A stretch of 54,430 bases of DNA from a virus. The position numbers were made by a program, and so were the translations under genes. Position 1 is the first letter of the stretch, and each line of letters starts with the position of its first letter. The notes under the pieces were generated by a model. That model ran no database searches and had not been told where the DNA came from. It was given only the letters and a program-made list of their open reading frames with translations. Shown piece after piece: positions 22,346 through 31,164 of this stretch. The stretch covers positions 1,056 to 55,485 of the IMG/VR virus record IMGVR_UViG_3300030380_005539, one strand, 5' to 3'.

Positions 22346-22377
22346 GTTGATTTTTAAAAAAAAAATTATTATATTTG
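22346..22377 (+). promoter_or_regulatory. Host-type promoter GTTG-N20-TATATTTG
   Basis: GTTG (22346-22349, TTG core) and TATATTTG (22370-22377) are 20 bases apart, right after the terminator. The ATG at 22383 follows within five bases, so the leader would be very short. Confidence 0.65.
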
Positions 22378-22382
22378 TTTTT

Positions 22383-22625
22383 ATGATTAATACGGCACCT
22401 AAATTTAAAAAAATTACTTTAGTTATAAAAAAAGAAAATAACTATGACAAATATTTTAAATCCACTCAAACAATAGAACACGAAGATTGTGGAATGGTAA
22501 TTACGGGTGATTATGTAATTATTACAGAAGATTTTAACGGTGATGTTATTGATGATGAACATTCAGTTAAAGGTAAAATTTACGAATTAAAAGACATAGA
22601 TAGTTATAAATTATATAAAAATTAA
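22383..22625 (+). CDS. Small unrecognised protein
   Basis: I start at the ATG at 22383, as the in-frame ATG at 22347 falls in the promoter. The 80-residue product (MINTAPKFKKITLVIKKEN) is probably beta-rich, with DCGMVITGDYVIITEDFNG in the middle. It is four bases ahead of the KTSC gene, so the two are likely co-transcribed. No family recognised. The early-type promoter is the only hint to timing. Confidence 0.7.
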   Translation: MINTAPKFKKITLVIKKENNYDKYFKSTQTIEHEDCGMVITGDYVIITEDFNGDVIDDEHSVKGKIYELKDIDSYKLYKN

Positions 22626-22629
22626 AATT

Positions 22630-22923
22630 ATGTTATTACACAAATATAAAACTAATGAGGCAATAGAAAACCTATATAATTCCAGTAATATTTTAGCATC
22701 TAAATATAATATCCATAATAATAAATTAGCAATAATATTTAAAGGGGGTAGACAATATCTTTATCATGATGTAAAAAAAAGTGATTATGATATTTTTGAA
22801 AATGCAGAAAGTCAGGGAAAAGTTTTAAATACACACATTAAAAATTATAAAGTAGAGAAAATAGAAGGTACTGTAGATATTACCCCTATTTTAGAACAAA
22901 TAGAACAATTAAAAAAACAATAG
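22630..22923 (+). CDS. KTSC domain protein
   Basis: A 97-residue protein. LAIIFKGGRQYLYHDVKKSD (residues 36-55) followed by FENAESQGKVLNTHIKNYKV matches the KTSC domain (strand, YxYxDVP-like, A-S-x-G-x-F-N-x-x-I). Function of the domain is unknown; it is common in phages and often occurs beside DNA or RNA enzymes. The C-terminal 20 residues are a helical tail (PILEQIEQLKKQ). Co-transcribed with 22383. Confidence 0.8.
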   Translation: MLLHKYKTNEAIENLYNSSNILASKYNIHNNKLAIIFKGGRQYLYHDVKKSDYDIFENAESQGKVLNTHIKNYKVEKIEGTVDITPILEQIEQLKKQ

Positions 22924-22941
22924 ACTTTATTCGATTATTAA

Positions 22942-22949
22942 GTATTTAT
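22942..22949 (+). promoter_or_regulatory. Candidate late promoter, GTATTTAT
   Basis: AGTATTTATAATAAAA precedes the ATG at 22963. AAGTATTT (22940-22947) and AAATACTT (22955-22962) form an inverted repeat around it, touching the start codon. Confidence 0.45.
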
Positions 22950-22962
22950 AATAAAAATACTT

Positions 22963-23754
22963 ATGAAAATTAATAATTTAGAAGAACAAGAAATTAATGA
23001 TATTATTGAAAAAGAAAATATCGATTTATCTTCTTTCAAAATAAAAGATACTCTAAACCCTAAAATATTTGATAGGGAACAAGAAATGCATAAAGAGGTA
23101 AGAAAAAGATTACTTATGATTGCTGATGATTTTTTTGAGACTTTGGATATTGGTTGGGTAGAAATAAGCGATATAATATTAACAGGTAGTTTAGCTAATT
23201 ATAATTGGTCTCGTTTTTCAGATGTTGATTTACACATATTAGTAGATTTTGGGGAAGTAGATGAAAATGAAGAGTTAGTAAGATCTTATTTTAATTCTAA
23301 GAAAAATTTATGGAATGAAAAACACAATATAACAGTAAAAGGATATGATGTAGAACTATATGTACAAGATGAAGATGAACCACATATTGCAAGCGGAGTC
23401 TACTCTGTAATGTGGGATAAGTGGAACGTAAAACCAATCAAAGAAGATTTTAAGATAGATACTATAAAAGTAAAAGAAAAAGCAAATAGTATAATTGATA
23501 CTATAAAACATTTTTTTGAGTTGTATAAAGGTGGTGATTATGATAAATTAATAAGGACAATAAAAAACCTTAAAGAGAAAATTAAAAAAATGCGGCAAAC
23601 TGGTTTAGATAGAGAAGGTGAATACTCCTATGAAAATATTGCATTTAAAGTGTTAAGAAGAATGGAATTTTTAGATAAATTAAGTGAGTTAGAAACTTTA
23701 GCATATGATAAATCATTAACCCTTGACGAATCAATACAATTTATAAGAAACTAA
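22963..23754 (+). CDS. Nucleotidyltransferase-like protein
   Basis: A 263-residue protein with the Pol-beta-type signature: ILTGSLANYNWSRFSDVDLH at 72-91, that is Gly75-Ser76 and Asp87-x-Asp89, and a later acidic strand GYDVELYVQD near 127-136 that would supply the third carboxylate. The fold transfers a nucleotide to a protein, RNA or small molecule; the target here is unknown. A helical C-terminal half follows. It opens the late block 22963-29247. No tag. Confidence 0.85.
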   Translation: MKINNLEEQEINDIIEKENIDLSSFKIKDTLNPKIFDREQEMHKEVRKRLLMIADDFFETLDIGWVEISDIILTGSLANYNWSRFSDVDLHILVDFGEVDENEELVRSYFNSKKNLWNEKHNITVKGYDVELYVQDEDEPHIASGVYSVMWDKWNVKPIKEDFKIDTIKVKEKANSIIDTIKHFFELYKGGDYDKLIRTIKNLKEKIKKMRQTGLDREGEYSYENIAFKVLRRMEFLDKLSELETLAYDKSLTLDESIQFIRN

Positions 23755-23789
23755 ATATACGTTATTTTAAGTTTTTTATTGAATTTGTA

Positions 23790-23797
23790 ATATTTAT
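23790..23797 (+). promoter_or_regulatory. Candidate late promoter, ATATTTAT
   Basis: TAATATTTATTAAATAAAAC lies 16 bases before the ATG at 23814. Confidence 0.6.
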
Positions 23798-23813
23798 TAA
23801 ATAAAACATAATT

Positions 23814-24167
23814 ATGGGAACATATTTAACAGGAGAGGTATCAGTAATTCATGGAGGAGATGATGTAGACTTCGAAAATTATGCATACAGTGCAGTATTT
23901 GCTAATTCTGCAGGGACATACAAAATAAACGGAACTAATATGATATTAGTTGCGGGAAGGGTAGTAAATGTTGTCGTACAAAAGAAAGGTACTACAATAA
24001 CACCTGGTAAAACAGACTTATTGTTATTAGGTAACCCAATTGCTCCCCAAACAAAAGTGAAGACTGGTTTAATATCAGGTACTACTGAAACATTTGACAA
24101 TAATATAGGTATCGTTGAGACATATCAATACGTTGATATTAAAACTGGTAACCCAACACAAAGCTAA
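23814..24167 (+). CDS. Small beta-rich protein, probable virion component
   Basis: A 117-residue protein, Gly/Thr/Val-rich and without long helices (MGTYLTGEVSVIHGGDDVDF, then NMILVAGRVVNVVVQKKG and TDLLLLGNPI). The composition and the late promoter suggest a structural or decoration protein. It leads the run of genes at 24189, 25984, 26384, 27129 and 27823 up to the terminator at 29267. No family recognised. Confidence 0.75.
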   Translation: MGTYLTGEVSVIHGGDDVDFENYAYSAVFANSAGTYKINGTNMILVAGRVVNVVVQKKGTTITPGKTDLLLLGNPIAPQTKVKTGLISGTTETFDNNIGIVETYQYVDIKTGNPTQS

Positions 24168-24188
24168 AAAAAATTAAAAAAAAATAAA

Positions 24189-25982
24189 ATGAAAAATTTT
24201 GTAAATCCAAAAAAAATTAAAGGACAAGATAAATTAGATAGAATTAAAGATCTAATGGGAAAAATGAGTACTTTAAATGAAAGCACATCTACATCTGAAG
24301 TAGATAATGTAAAAAGAGGTGCTAACGGAGTAATTTATGGTATAGTAAGAGAAAACCATAGTTATTTCATAAAAACCACTGAAAAAACTTCTGGTAATAT
24401 AGTAGCAGAAGATTTTAACTATATTGGTGGTTTACAAAATAAAAATATGGAAAGATATGGTTCTTATGCTGAAGCGTTAAAACAATTAAATTTAAAATTT
24501 GATATGTTGAATGAATCTTTTGGTGTTAAAAGTAATAGTAACTTATTTGAGTCAGATGCGGTAGAAGTAAAAGAAGCCAATGCTAGTGGTGTTGTGGTTA
24601 AAAAAGAGGAGAAAGAGGTTATTGAAGACCAAAAGAAAGTGATTAAAGTTGATGCACCAGCACCAGCACCGGTAGAAGATGAGGTTGAGGATGAAGAAGA
24701 GGTGTCTATGGAAGAAGATCCATTTGGCGAAGAAGGTGGTGAAGAAGAAGTATCTATGGATATGGATGTAGAAGAAGAAGGTGGTGAAGATGATGGTGAT
24801 GGATACACAAAAAAGATTCAAAAATTAACTGGTAAAATTGGACAGTTATTAAGAGATAAAGATGAACCAGATGCAGAATTAGACAAATACGTTATTAATT
24901 CTATTATATCAGCAATTGATTGGGAAGAGATTCCTGACGAAGATGTTGAAGATATTATCGCTAAGATTGAAGGTGAGGATGAAGAAGACGGTGAATTAGA
25001 AGGTGGTGATGAAGAATCAGTAGATTTAGATATGGATGTAGAAGAAGAAGGTGGTGAAGATCCATTTGCTGAAGAAGGTGGTGAAGAAGAATTGGCAGAG
25101 CAAGAGGAAATAGAAAATGAGGAACAAAAAAAACCAAGAGGTCTGAAGAAGGGAAAACCTTCTAAAAAACAAATGGAAAAAATTATGCAACAGATTCAGA
25201 AAAAGATTATGGATGGAGCGGAATTTAAAATGGATGGAAAAACTATTGACATATTTAAGATATCAGAAAATGAACGATTGAATGAGGAAGAACCTGTAGA
25301 TGAAGGAAATAAATTTAGTGGTGAAAGACAAAAAGCAATCGATGCAGGTGAAGAAGAGTTTGAAGTTGATGGTAAAAAATATGATGTTACTGGAGATAAG
25401 GAAGAAAAAAATGAGTCTAGAAAATTTTCTAAAAAACAATTAATGGAAAACTTTTTAAAAAAAAACATTAATGAGTCTTTAAACAAAATTCTTAAAGAGA
25501 ATGAACTAATTTGTGAAAAATGTGGTGAAATGCATGAAGGTGACTGTGGTTCACATGTCGATGAAGATTTTGATATTACAAATCAAACTGCAGAATTGGC
25601 AGGTGACGATGTAGGTGTAGTACACGAAGAAAATATGTCTGTAGTAGATGCAATTGCAACAGGACAAAATTACTTACAAGCATCTGGAGATTTAGATAGA
25701 GATGGGGATCAGATTCCTAATAGATTAGATATGGATAGTAATATGGATGGTGAGTTAGATCACCCAACTTTTGATGATGAAGAATTTATCGAAATAGATT
25801 TTGATTCATTAATGGGTAATTCACCAGCACCAACTAAAGAACCGGGAATTGCACCACCGTCAACTACACCAGGTAGAAAGAAACCAAGATGGAAAAAAAT
25901 ACCTAGACCGGAAGTTAATCCAAAACCAAAAGCAACGGATAGAAGGAAATTTCATTTAGGTAGAAAAGGTATGTATAGATAA
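24189..25982 (+). CDS. Large acidic tagged protein, likely prohead core or cargo
   Basis: A 597-residue protein. The N-terminus is the longer tag class (KLDRIKDLMGKMSTLNEST). Residues about 40-100 (NGVIYGIVRENHSYFIK, DFNYIGGLQNK) look like a small folded domain. The middle is Glu/Asp-rich with repeated blocks DMDVEEEGGED and EDPFxEEGGEEE, the DNA of which is repeated too (24759-24791 and 25029-25061). A CxxC...C motif and a DLDRDGDQIPNRLD segment, like calcium-binding type 3 repeats, follow. The last 50 residues are basic and Pro-rich. Several Leu-Asn-Glu sites are present, which fits repeated cutting. Confidence 0.8.
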   Translation: MKNFVNPKKIKGQDKLDRIKDLMGKMSTLNESTSTSEVDNVKRGANGVIYGIVRENHSYFIKTTEKTSGNIVAEDFNYIGGLQNKNMERYGSYAEALKQLNLKFDMLNESFGVKSNSNLFESDAVEVKEANASGVVVKKEEKEVIEDQKKVIKVDAPAPAPVEDEVEDEEEVSMEEDPFGEEGGEEEVSMDMDVEEEGGEDDGDGYTKKIQKLTGKIGQLLRDKDEPDAELDKYVINSIISAIDWEEIPDEDVEDIIAKIEGEDEEDGELEGGDEESVDLDMDVEEEGGEDPFAEEGGEEELAEQEEIENEEQKKPRGLKKGKPSKKQMEKIMQQIQKKIMDGAEFKMDGKTIDIFKISENERLNEEEPVDEGNKFSGERQKAIDAGEEEFEVDGKKYDVTGDKEEKNESRKFSKKQLMENFLKKNINESLNKILKENELICEKCGEMHEGDCGSHVDEDFDITNQTAELAGDDVGVVHEENMSVVDAIATGQNYLQASGDLDRDGDQIPNRLDMDSNMDGELDHPTFDDEEFIEIDFDSLMGNSPAPTKEPGIAPPSTTPGRKKPRWKKIPRPEVNPKPKATDRRKFHLGRKGMYR

Positions 25983-25983
25983 A

Positions 25984-26382
25984 ATGAATTTAGTTTATAT
26001 AAATAAGGTTGGACAAAATTGGAAAGGGAACTTCATATACGAATTTCTCTTTTCTGACATTATAACCGATATAGACGGAGAAGGATGGGATGCATATCCT
26101 GCGTCAGGAAATCCTGAATCACCAGAAGAAAAATTTATAAAAAAAACTGGTTCATTAACAGGTGAACTAAAATTAGACGTTATACAAGAATCTGATTCAT
26201 TTGCTATGTGGGATGCCGTAGACGGTATTATAGCAATGGCTTGGGAAAACTTAGAGGGGTATGATGAATATCCAGAAAAAAGATTATTCTTTGAGTTTGG
26301 GGAAAAAATAGACTCAGTAGAATCTAAATTATATGAAAAAGATATGGTATTATCTTATAACAATGAATTAATAAATGGGTAA
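25984..26382 (+). CDS. Unrecognised soluble protein
   Basis: A 132-residue acidic protein one base after the previous stop. It starts MNLVYINKVGQNWKGNFIYE and has an aromatic-acidic core (DGEGWDAYPASGNPESPE, then FAMWDAVDGIIAMAWENLE). It has the look of a conserved T4-like phage protein, but I cannot name it. No tag. Position in a late operon suggests a virion or assembly role. Confidence 0.8.
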   Translation: MNLVYINKVGQNWKGNFIYEFLFSDIITDIDGEGWDAYPASGNPESPEEKFIKKTGSLTGELKLDVIQESDSFAMWDAVDGIIAMAWENLEGYDEYPEKRLFFEFGEKIDSVESKLYEKDMVLSYNNELING

Positions 26383-26383
26383 A

Positions 26384-27112
26384 ATGAAAAAAGTAAAAAT
26401 ATACGAATCAGAAATTAAAAGAGCAGTTAGAAGGAAACTAATGGAAAATATATTGTCAGAAGAAATACCTTCTAAACAGGATATTGAAGATCGAACTGAA
26501 GCAATAGGAGATTTGACTAATCAATATAAAGAATTACAAACAGTAATGAATACTATGAAAGAAGATTCAGAAGGTGATAAAGAGGTGAATGAAGAATTCG
26601 AAATGAAAGATACATATAGTAGAAAAAATTATAGACAATCTCCAAGAGAAAAGGATATTGAAAGTGTCTTTGGACAGTATAGTGAAGAAATACCACCATC
26701 AGTATTAAGATATATGAGAAAAAATCCTGAGAAGATAGTTAAAAGATTATATGACATATATGGTCAACAAATGTTTGATTACATATCACCTAACTTACCT
26801 GATAACCCACAATACGAAGTTAGTATTGAGGATATTGTTAGAGAAAATATGAAAAGATTCAATACTAAGAATCTTTCAGAACAAGATAAAAAAGATAGAA
26901 CAAAGCGAGGTTCAACCGCAAATAATCCAATGTTGATGCAATTCTTTTTAGAAGAAGTTGTGGACAATGAAACTACAGGAAAAGTAGTAGGTGGTACTTT
27001 AGACGCAAAAAATAGAACTATAGTAATAGAAATTGAGTATACATCTTCATATGGGAATACTTTCAGAAAATTTCTTAAAGTATCCGCTGATGATTTAATG
27101 AATTGGAATTAA
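26384..27112 (+). CDS. Tagged protein, internal head protein candidate
   Basis: I choose the ATG at 26384 over 26375, since the former follows the previous stop and starts the tag exactly. The 242-residue product opens MKKVKIYESEIKRAVRRKLM and continues ENILSEE, with Leu-Ser-Glu as cut site. The body has a helical middle (SVLRYMRKNPEKIVKRLYDI) and a beta-rich end (TIVIEIEYTSSYGNTFRKFL). No family recognised. The strong tag makes head cargo the best guess. Confidence 0.8.
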   Translation: MKKVKIYESEIKRAVRRKLMENILSEEIPSKQDIEDRTEAIGDLTNQYKELQTVMNTMKEDSEGDKEVNEEFEMKDTYSRKNYRQSPREKDIESVFGQYSEEIPPSVLRYMRKNPEKIVKRLYDIYGQQMFDYISPNLPDNPQYEVSIEDIVRENMKRFNTKNLSEQDKKDRTKRGSTANNPMLMQFFLEEVVDNETTGKVVGGTLDAKNRTIVIEIEYTSSYGNTFRKFLKVSADDLMNWN

Positions 27113-27128
27113 GAAAATAATTTTTACT

Positions 27129-27812
27129 ATGCCATTTAAATCAGAAAAACAAAGGCGTTGGATGCATATAAACGAACCCGAAATTGCACAAAGGTGGGAA
27201 GAAATGTATGAAGAAGAAATGAAAACCGAAGAAAAAAATATCAAACCAAAAATGAAAAAAAAAGATTTAGTAGAATATATTAAATTCAAAAAAGATGGTG
27301 GGCATAAAAAATTCAAAAAATCTGATTTATTAGGTGAAGCACGAAGAGATCAATATGATTTCCCTAGATTTACTAACGAACTACAAGGTGCAGAAGTTAA
27401 AATGTTAATCAAGTATTTAGAGAAAATTAGAGAGAGTGGATTAACTAATATGTTTGGTGCACATCCTATCTTAAATTGGACTAAAGATGATTTACATAGA
27501 TGGTTATATGGTATGAGAAAAGATTTAGATTCTTTAGAACAACAAAAAGAAGATTTAGAGTACGATATAGAAAATGAAGGTGAAGATAGGGGTATATACG
27601 AATCAGAATTAGATTCATTAGAAGAACAAATAGAGATTATAAAATATTTATTAGATAATAAAAGAGAAGTAAGAGACATATTAATAAGAGGAGCATTAAA
27701 AAGGATTGATAATACTGGTGGTGATCACGAAACCAGAAACGTACAAAGGGTGTTTGAGAAAATGGCAAAAGATGCTTGGGTTATGTGGACTTCATTATAT
27801 GGTATAGGTTAA
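27129..27812 (+). CDS. Conserved phage protein of the PFKSxxQRRxMH type
   Basis: A 227-residue protein starting MPFKSEKQRRWMHINEPEIA, a motif seen at the start of small basic proteins in many phages. A second basic patch (KFKKDGGHKKFKKSDLLGEA) follows, then a long charged coiled coil (residues about 115-170, SLEQQKEDLEYDIENEGEDR). The last part reads MAKDAWVMWTSLYGIG. The N-terminal motif family is recognised from memory; its function is unknown. Confidence 0.75.
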   Translation: MPFKSEKQRRWMHINEPEIAQRWEEMYEEEMKTEEKNIKPKMKKKDLVEYIKFKKDGGHKKFKKSDLLGEARRDQYDFPRFTNELQGAEVKMLIKYLEKIRESGLTNMFGAHPILNWTKDDLHRWLYGMRKDLDSLEQQKEDLEYDIENEGEDRGIYESELDSLEEQIEIIKYLLDNKREVRDILIRGALKRIDNTGGDHETRNVQRVFEKMAKDAWVMWTSLYGIG

Positions 27813-27822
27813 AACAAAAGAA

Positions 27823-29247
27823 ATGAAAAAGAAAATTAAAATAGACTTAGATAAAATTACTAAGAAAGTAATTAAAGAACACCAAATGTTAAAAGGTGAG
27901 TTAAAAAGAATTGAAAAACTTAATGAAGGTATTGAATATGATCCTAATCATCCAGAAAGAATGAATCCTGATTTAGAAGGTAAATTAAGAAGTGGTGAAC
28001 ATCCCTTTGGTAGAAATAAAGGTTTACCTGCGACAGGTACTAATCAAAACTTTTCAGAAAAAATAGCAAGTTCTCGTTTTAAAGATATTATTAATAAAGT
28101 CAAAAGGTATCATGGTATTCAACAAATCAATCCTCAAATGATGATGCAGATGATGATGATTATGCAACAAGTTGCCCAAATAGAAACACAACACAAAGAT
28201 GCGTTAGAAAGATTAGCAGTAGAAATTGTAAGTGAGGAATTTGATATTCCAGATGATATGTTAGATGCGGAATTATTACCTCCGGGTTCACCATTAGATT
28301 TAGATCAAGATGAAGATGGGGAAGAAGAAGAACAGGAAGAGTTTCAGTCTAAGAGTGCTGAACGAATGGAAGAATTAGAAATTGAGGTAGATAAAAGAAA
28401 TGTAATTAATGCATTAATGCAGGGAGCAGCCAAAAAAGGACATTATATTTTCCATATGGTTGCAGATGAGTTAGACAGTATCGATCCTAGATTAATGAGT
28501 TTATATGGTAAACTAATGTCTTTAGCAGATTTCCAATATTGGGTGATACCTGATCAAGTAATGGGCGGACAAATAGGTGGAACAGAAAAAATTAAATGGG
28601 AAAAACCTAAAGATGAAGAAGGTAATGAACAGGAGGATGAAGAAGAAGAACCAGTGGTAGAAGCTAAAGCATGGATATTCCCACTATTAGTACATGAACT
28701 TATTAAAGGTGCTATGGAATTAGCTGCATCCAATTGGGGAGAAGGTCATTTAGACTTTGAAGAACAAAAACACGTTATAGATAGAGCAGACACACCAGAA
28801 AATGAAATATGGGGAATGAGATTAGGTCCTGGTATGTGGGAAAAATTTGTAGCTTGTATAGATGATGATGATTACAAATTAAAACAATGGTTCTTTCATG
28901 AACTTACTAAGTTACCGGCACAACAATTTCATACCTTTATGAAAGAGATATTGTCTAATAGTGCAAAATGTAAAGAAGTAATTGCACACTTAAAAGAATT
29001 ACACTTAGCAGACGAGGATGAGGAGTTAGAAGATTTAATTATTGGTGATGAGGGTAACTTTGAAGATGGTTTAGATGACTTAATGGTTGATGCTGGTGTT
29101 GCACCACCACAAGATGAACCAAGTGAAGAAGTAGATGTTGAAGTTGATTATTCAGAAATGTCACCTAGAGAAATACAAGATCTTATAGATGATGCATTAG
29201 ATGCGGGTGATTTTGATACCGTAGGTATGTTATCTAAGTATTTATAA
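27823..29247 (+). CDS. Large acidic conserved phage protein
   Basis: A 474-residue protein. The N-terminus (DKITKKVIKEHQMLKGELKR, then IEKLNEG) is tag-like. The middle has a Met-rich helix (QMMMQMMMIMQQVAQ) and acidic stretches, then a folded part (IFPLLVHELIKGAMELAASN, WGMRLGPGMWEKFVACID). The last 60 residues are acidic with DALDAGDFDTVGMLSKYL. I believe related proteins occur in other T4-like phages but cannot name the family. It ends the operon before the terminator at 29267. Confidence 0.75.
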   Translation: MKKKIKIDLDKITKKVIKEHQMLKGELKRIEKLNEGIEYDPNHPERMNPDLEGKLRSGEHPFGRNKGLPATGTNQNFSEKIASSRFKDIINKVKRYHGIQQINPQMMMQMMMIMQQVAQIETQHKDALERLAVEIVSEEFDIPDDMLDAELLPPGSPLDLDQDEDGEEEEQEEFQSKSAERMEELEIEVDKRNVINALMQGAAKKGHYIFHMVADELDSIDPRLMSLYGKLMSLADFQYWVIPDQVMGGQIGGTEKIKWEKPKDEEGNEQEDEEEEPVVEAKAWIFPLLVHELIKGAMELAASNWGEGHLDFEEQKHVIDRADTPENEIWGMRLGPGMWEKFVACIDDDDYKLKQWFFHELTKLPAQQFHTFMKEILSNSAKCKEVIAHLKELHLADEDEELEDLIIGDEGNFEDGLDDLMVDAGVAPPQDEPSEEVDVEVDYSEMSPREIQDLIDDALDAGDFDTVGMLSKYL

Positions 29248-29266
29248 AATTATAAAAAAATAATAT

Positions 29267-29291
29267 ATCCCACTTAGGTGGGATTTTTTTT
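29267..29291 (+). terminator. Rho-independent terminator
   Basis: ATCCCAC (29267-29273) pairs with GTGGGAT (29278-29284) over TTAG and runs into T. It ends the 23814-29247 unit. Confidence 0.92.
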
Positions 29292-29302
29292 GCTCTTTCG
29301 TA

Positions 29303-29310
29303 ATATTTAT
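29303..29310 (+). promoter_or_regulatory. Candidate late promoter, ATATTTAT
   Basis: TAATATTTATTAATAAAAC lies 15 bases before the ATG at 29326 and 12 after the terminator, so a transcript must start here. Confidence 0.65.
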
Positions 29311-29325
29311 TAATAAAACATTGCG

Positions 29326-30627
29326 ATGAAAATTAAATTAACAGAATCACAACTGAAAAGAGTTTTAAATGAAATGCGTTTTGATGGTAAATCTACCGGT
29401 TTATTTTCAGAAGAAGAACATATAGACGAGGGTAGAAAGAAAAGGAGAAAAAAACGTAAATCAAGTAAACGTAAATCTAAGAAAAAGAAAAATACATTAT
29501 GTGCTAGAGGTAAGAGCGCTGCTAAGGCAAAGTTTGATGTTTATCCATCGGCTTATGCTAATGGATATGCAGTTCAAGTATGTAAAGGTAAAATAAAAGG
29601 TTTAGATGGTACTAAAAAATGTAGTGGAAGTTACTGTAGAGGAAAAAAAAATGAATCTTACGAAATAGGTGAGTTAGAAGTTGTAGAAAGGTTAGACGAA
29701 GATTTAGCCGTATGGTTCGGTACAAAAAAAAAGAAAAAAGGGGGTAAACAACCACAAGGACCATGGGTAAACATATGTAGAAAAAAGAAAGGTGGTGGAC
29801 ACCCTACATGTGGAAGAAGTGATTCAGATAAAGGAGGTTATCCTGTATGTAGAGCAAAAAGTGTTGCAGCTAATATGTCACAATCTGCAAAAGATTCAGC
29901 ATGTAGACGTAAAAGAGAAAAAGAAAAGAATGATGGTAAATCGGGTAAAGGACAATCCCCTAGCCCAATTAAAGTAAAAAATTACAAACCAAGAAAAAGA
30001 AAAAAGTCTAAAAAGAATGAATCAGTAAACATCAACAGAATGATGATTACTGAAAACAGAACAATTGTTAGTGAAGGATTAAGATATCATTTAGATAATC
30101 AAATACCTTTATCAGAAAACATTTATAGATACGGTAGTGAATCTTTTTTTAATTTAATTAATGAAGTAAGAAAATTACATAGTAGTAATAAAGTTAATTT
30201 ATCTTATTTAGATGAAGAATTACTTAAAACAGATATTGGTAGGAAAGCAGTATTTGAGGGTAAAGAAGTTTGGCTAGATATCCCAATGGAAGACAATGAA
30301 ATTTTAACTGAAGCAAAATTTAGAGGTAAGACAGTAAAGACTAGTTCTCCACAAAGAAGTTCTTCTGGTGGTAAAGCATATAGAGTATATGTAAGTGGAT
30401 GTGTTAATAAAACCAAATCCAACCCATCTGGAGTAAAACAAATTAGATTTGGTTCAGGTGGATTAAAGGCTAAGTTAAGTAATAAAGATGCTAAGAAATC
30501 CTACAACGCTAGACACGGTTGTTCTAAAGGTAGACATAACGATAAATGTAAGGCAGGATATTGGTCTTGTAGGTTACCAAGATACGCTAAGAAATTAGGA
30601 TTATCTGGTGGTGGAACATGGTGGTAA
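29326..30627 (+). CDS. Tagged, very basic protein with DUF5872-like domains
   Basis: A 433-residue protein. The tag MKIKLTESQLKRVLNEM ends in Leu-Asn-Glu. A Lys/Arg-rich stretch (KKRRKKRKSSKRKSKKKK) leads into CARGKSAAKAKFDVYPSAYA and VQVCKGKIKG, and then WVNICRKKKGGGHP with GYPVCRAK; both blocks match the DUF5872 phage family as I remember it. A third block near the C-terminus (SYNARHGCSKGRHN, YWSCRLPRYAKKL) is another Cys-containing basic domain seen in T4-like phages. Possible internal cuts occur (IVSEG, LSEN, ILTEA). The charge suggests DNA condensation in the head. Confidence 0.85.
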   Translation: MKIKLTESQLKRVLNEMRFDGKSTGLFSEEEHIDEGRKKRRKKRKSSKRKSKKKKNTLCARGKSAAKAKFDVYPSAYANGYAVQVCKGKIKGLDGTKKCSGSYCRGKKNESYEIGELEVVERLDEDLAVWFGTKKKKKGGKQPQGPWVNICRKKKGGGHPTCGRSDSDKGGYPVCRAKSVAANMSQSAKDSACRRKREKEKNDGKSGKGQSPSPIKVKNYKPRKRKKSKKNESVNINRMMITENRTIVSEGLRYHLDNQIPLSENIYRYGSESFFNLINEVRKLHSSNKVNLSYLDEELLKTDIGRKAVFEGKEVWLDIPMEDNEILTEAKFRGKTVKTSSPQRSSSGGKAYRVYVSGCVNKTKSNPSGVKQIRFGSGGLKAKLSNKDAKKSYNARHGCSKGRHNDKCKAGYWSCRLPRYAKKLGLSGGGTWW

Positions 30628-30637
30628 AAAAAAAGAT

Positions 30638-30904
30638 ATGAAAAAGATAAAATTAACAGAAAAGGATTTATTGAGAATAGTTAAGAAAACTATTAAGGAA
30701 GATAGAAAAACTGAAAATTACATGTTTTTTAGTAACCTTAAACAAATGAGAAGACAGATTGATATGATGTTGGAAAATTTAAATCCTCATTGGGTAGATT
30801 CAACATTGGCAGATGGGCACGATTGGGCAGATGATAAGATAAGTGAATCTAAAACAAATATTGATAGTGTATTCGATTTCTTTATGAATAAAAAAGAAGA
30901 GTAA
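30638..30904 (+). CDS. Tagged small protein
   Basis: I start at the ATG at 30638; the earlier ATG at 30608 lies inside the previous gene. The 88-residue product begins MKKIKLTEKDLLRIVKKTIK and continues EDRK, so Ile-Lys-Glu is the likely cut site. The remaining 65 residues are helical and acidic (RQIDMMLENLNPHWVD, SKTNIDSVFDFFMNKKEE). Stop and next start overlap (TAATG at 30904). Head cargo by tag; no other hint. Confidence 0.8.
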   Translation: MKKIKLTEKDLLRIVKKTIKEDRKTENYMFFSNLKQMRRQIDMMLENLNPHWVDSTLADGHDWADDKISESKTNIDSVFDFFMNKKEE

Positions 30905-31164
30905 TGAGTTTACCATTTAAAGAAAAGTTAGATAATGGATATCATATTAGAACATTCTCTAATGAAACTGATAGTGGTGAATTAGTGTGGCATAGAGACA
31001 AAGAAGATAGAATTGTAGAATCTATAGGTGACACTAACTGGATGATTCAATTAGACAATGAAATACCTAAACCTTTAACTGAAAGAACCTTTATACCTAA
31101 AGAGGTATATCATAGAGTAATAAAAGGAGATGGAGATTTAAAAGTAAGAATTAAAAAACTATGA
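30904..31164 (+). CDS. Small cupin-like conserved phage protein
   Basis: An 86-residue protein: LVWHRDKEDRIVESIGDTNW, MIQLDNEIPKPL, and FIPKEVYHRVIKGDGDLKVR. This beta-strand order with HRD near the start and YHR near the end recurs in phage proteins and looks like a minimal cupin with two possible metal His. Function unknown. It overlaps both neighbours by one to four bases, so expression is coupled. No tag. Confidence 0.8.
   Translation: MSLPFKEKLDNGYHIRTFSNETDSGELVWHRDKEDRIVESIGDTNWMIQLDNEIPKPLTERTFIPKEVYHRVIKGDGDLKVRIKKL

Noticed and set aside
24464-24821. Two minus-strand Ser- or Phe-rich frames
   Set aside because: Antisense shadows of the GAA/GAT-rich acidic region of the gene at 24189.
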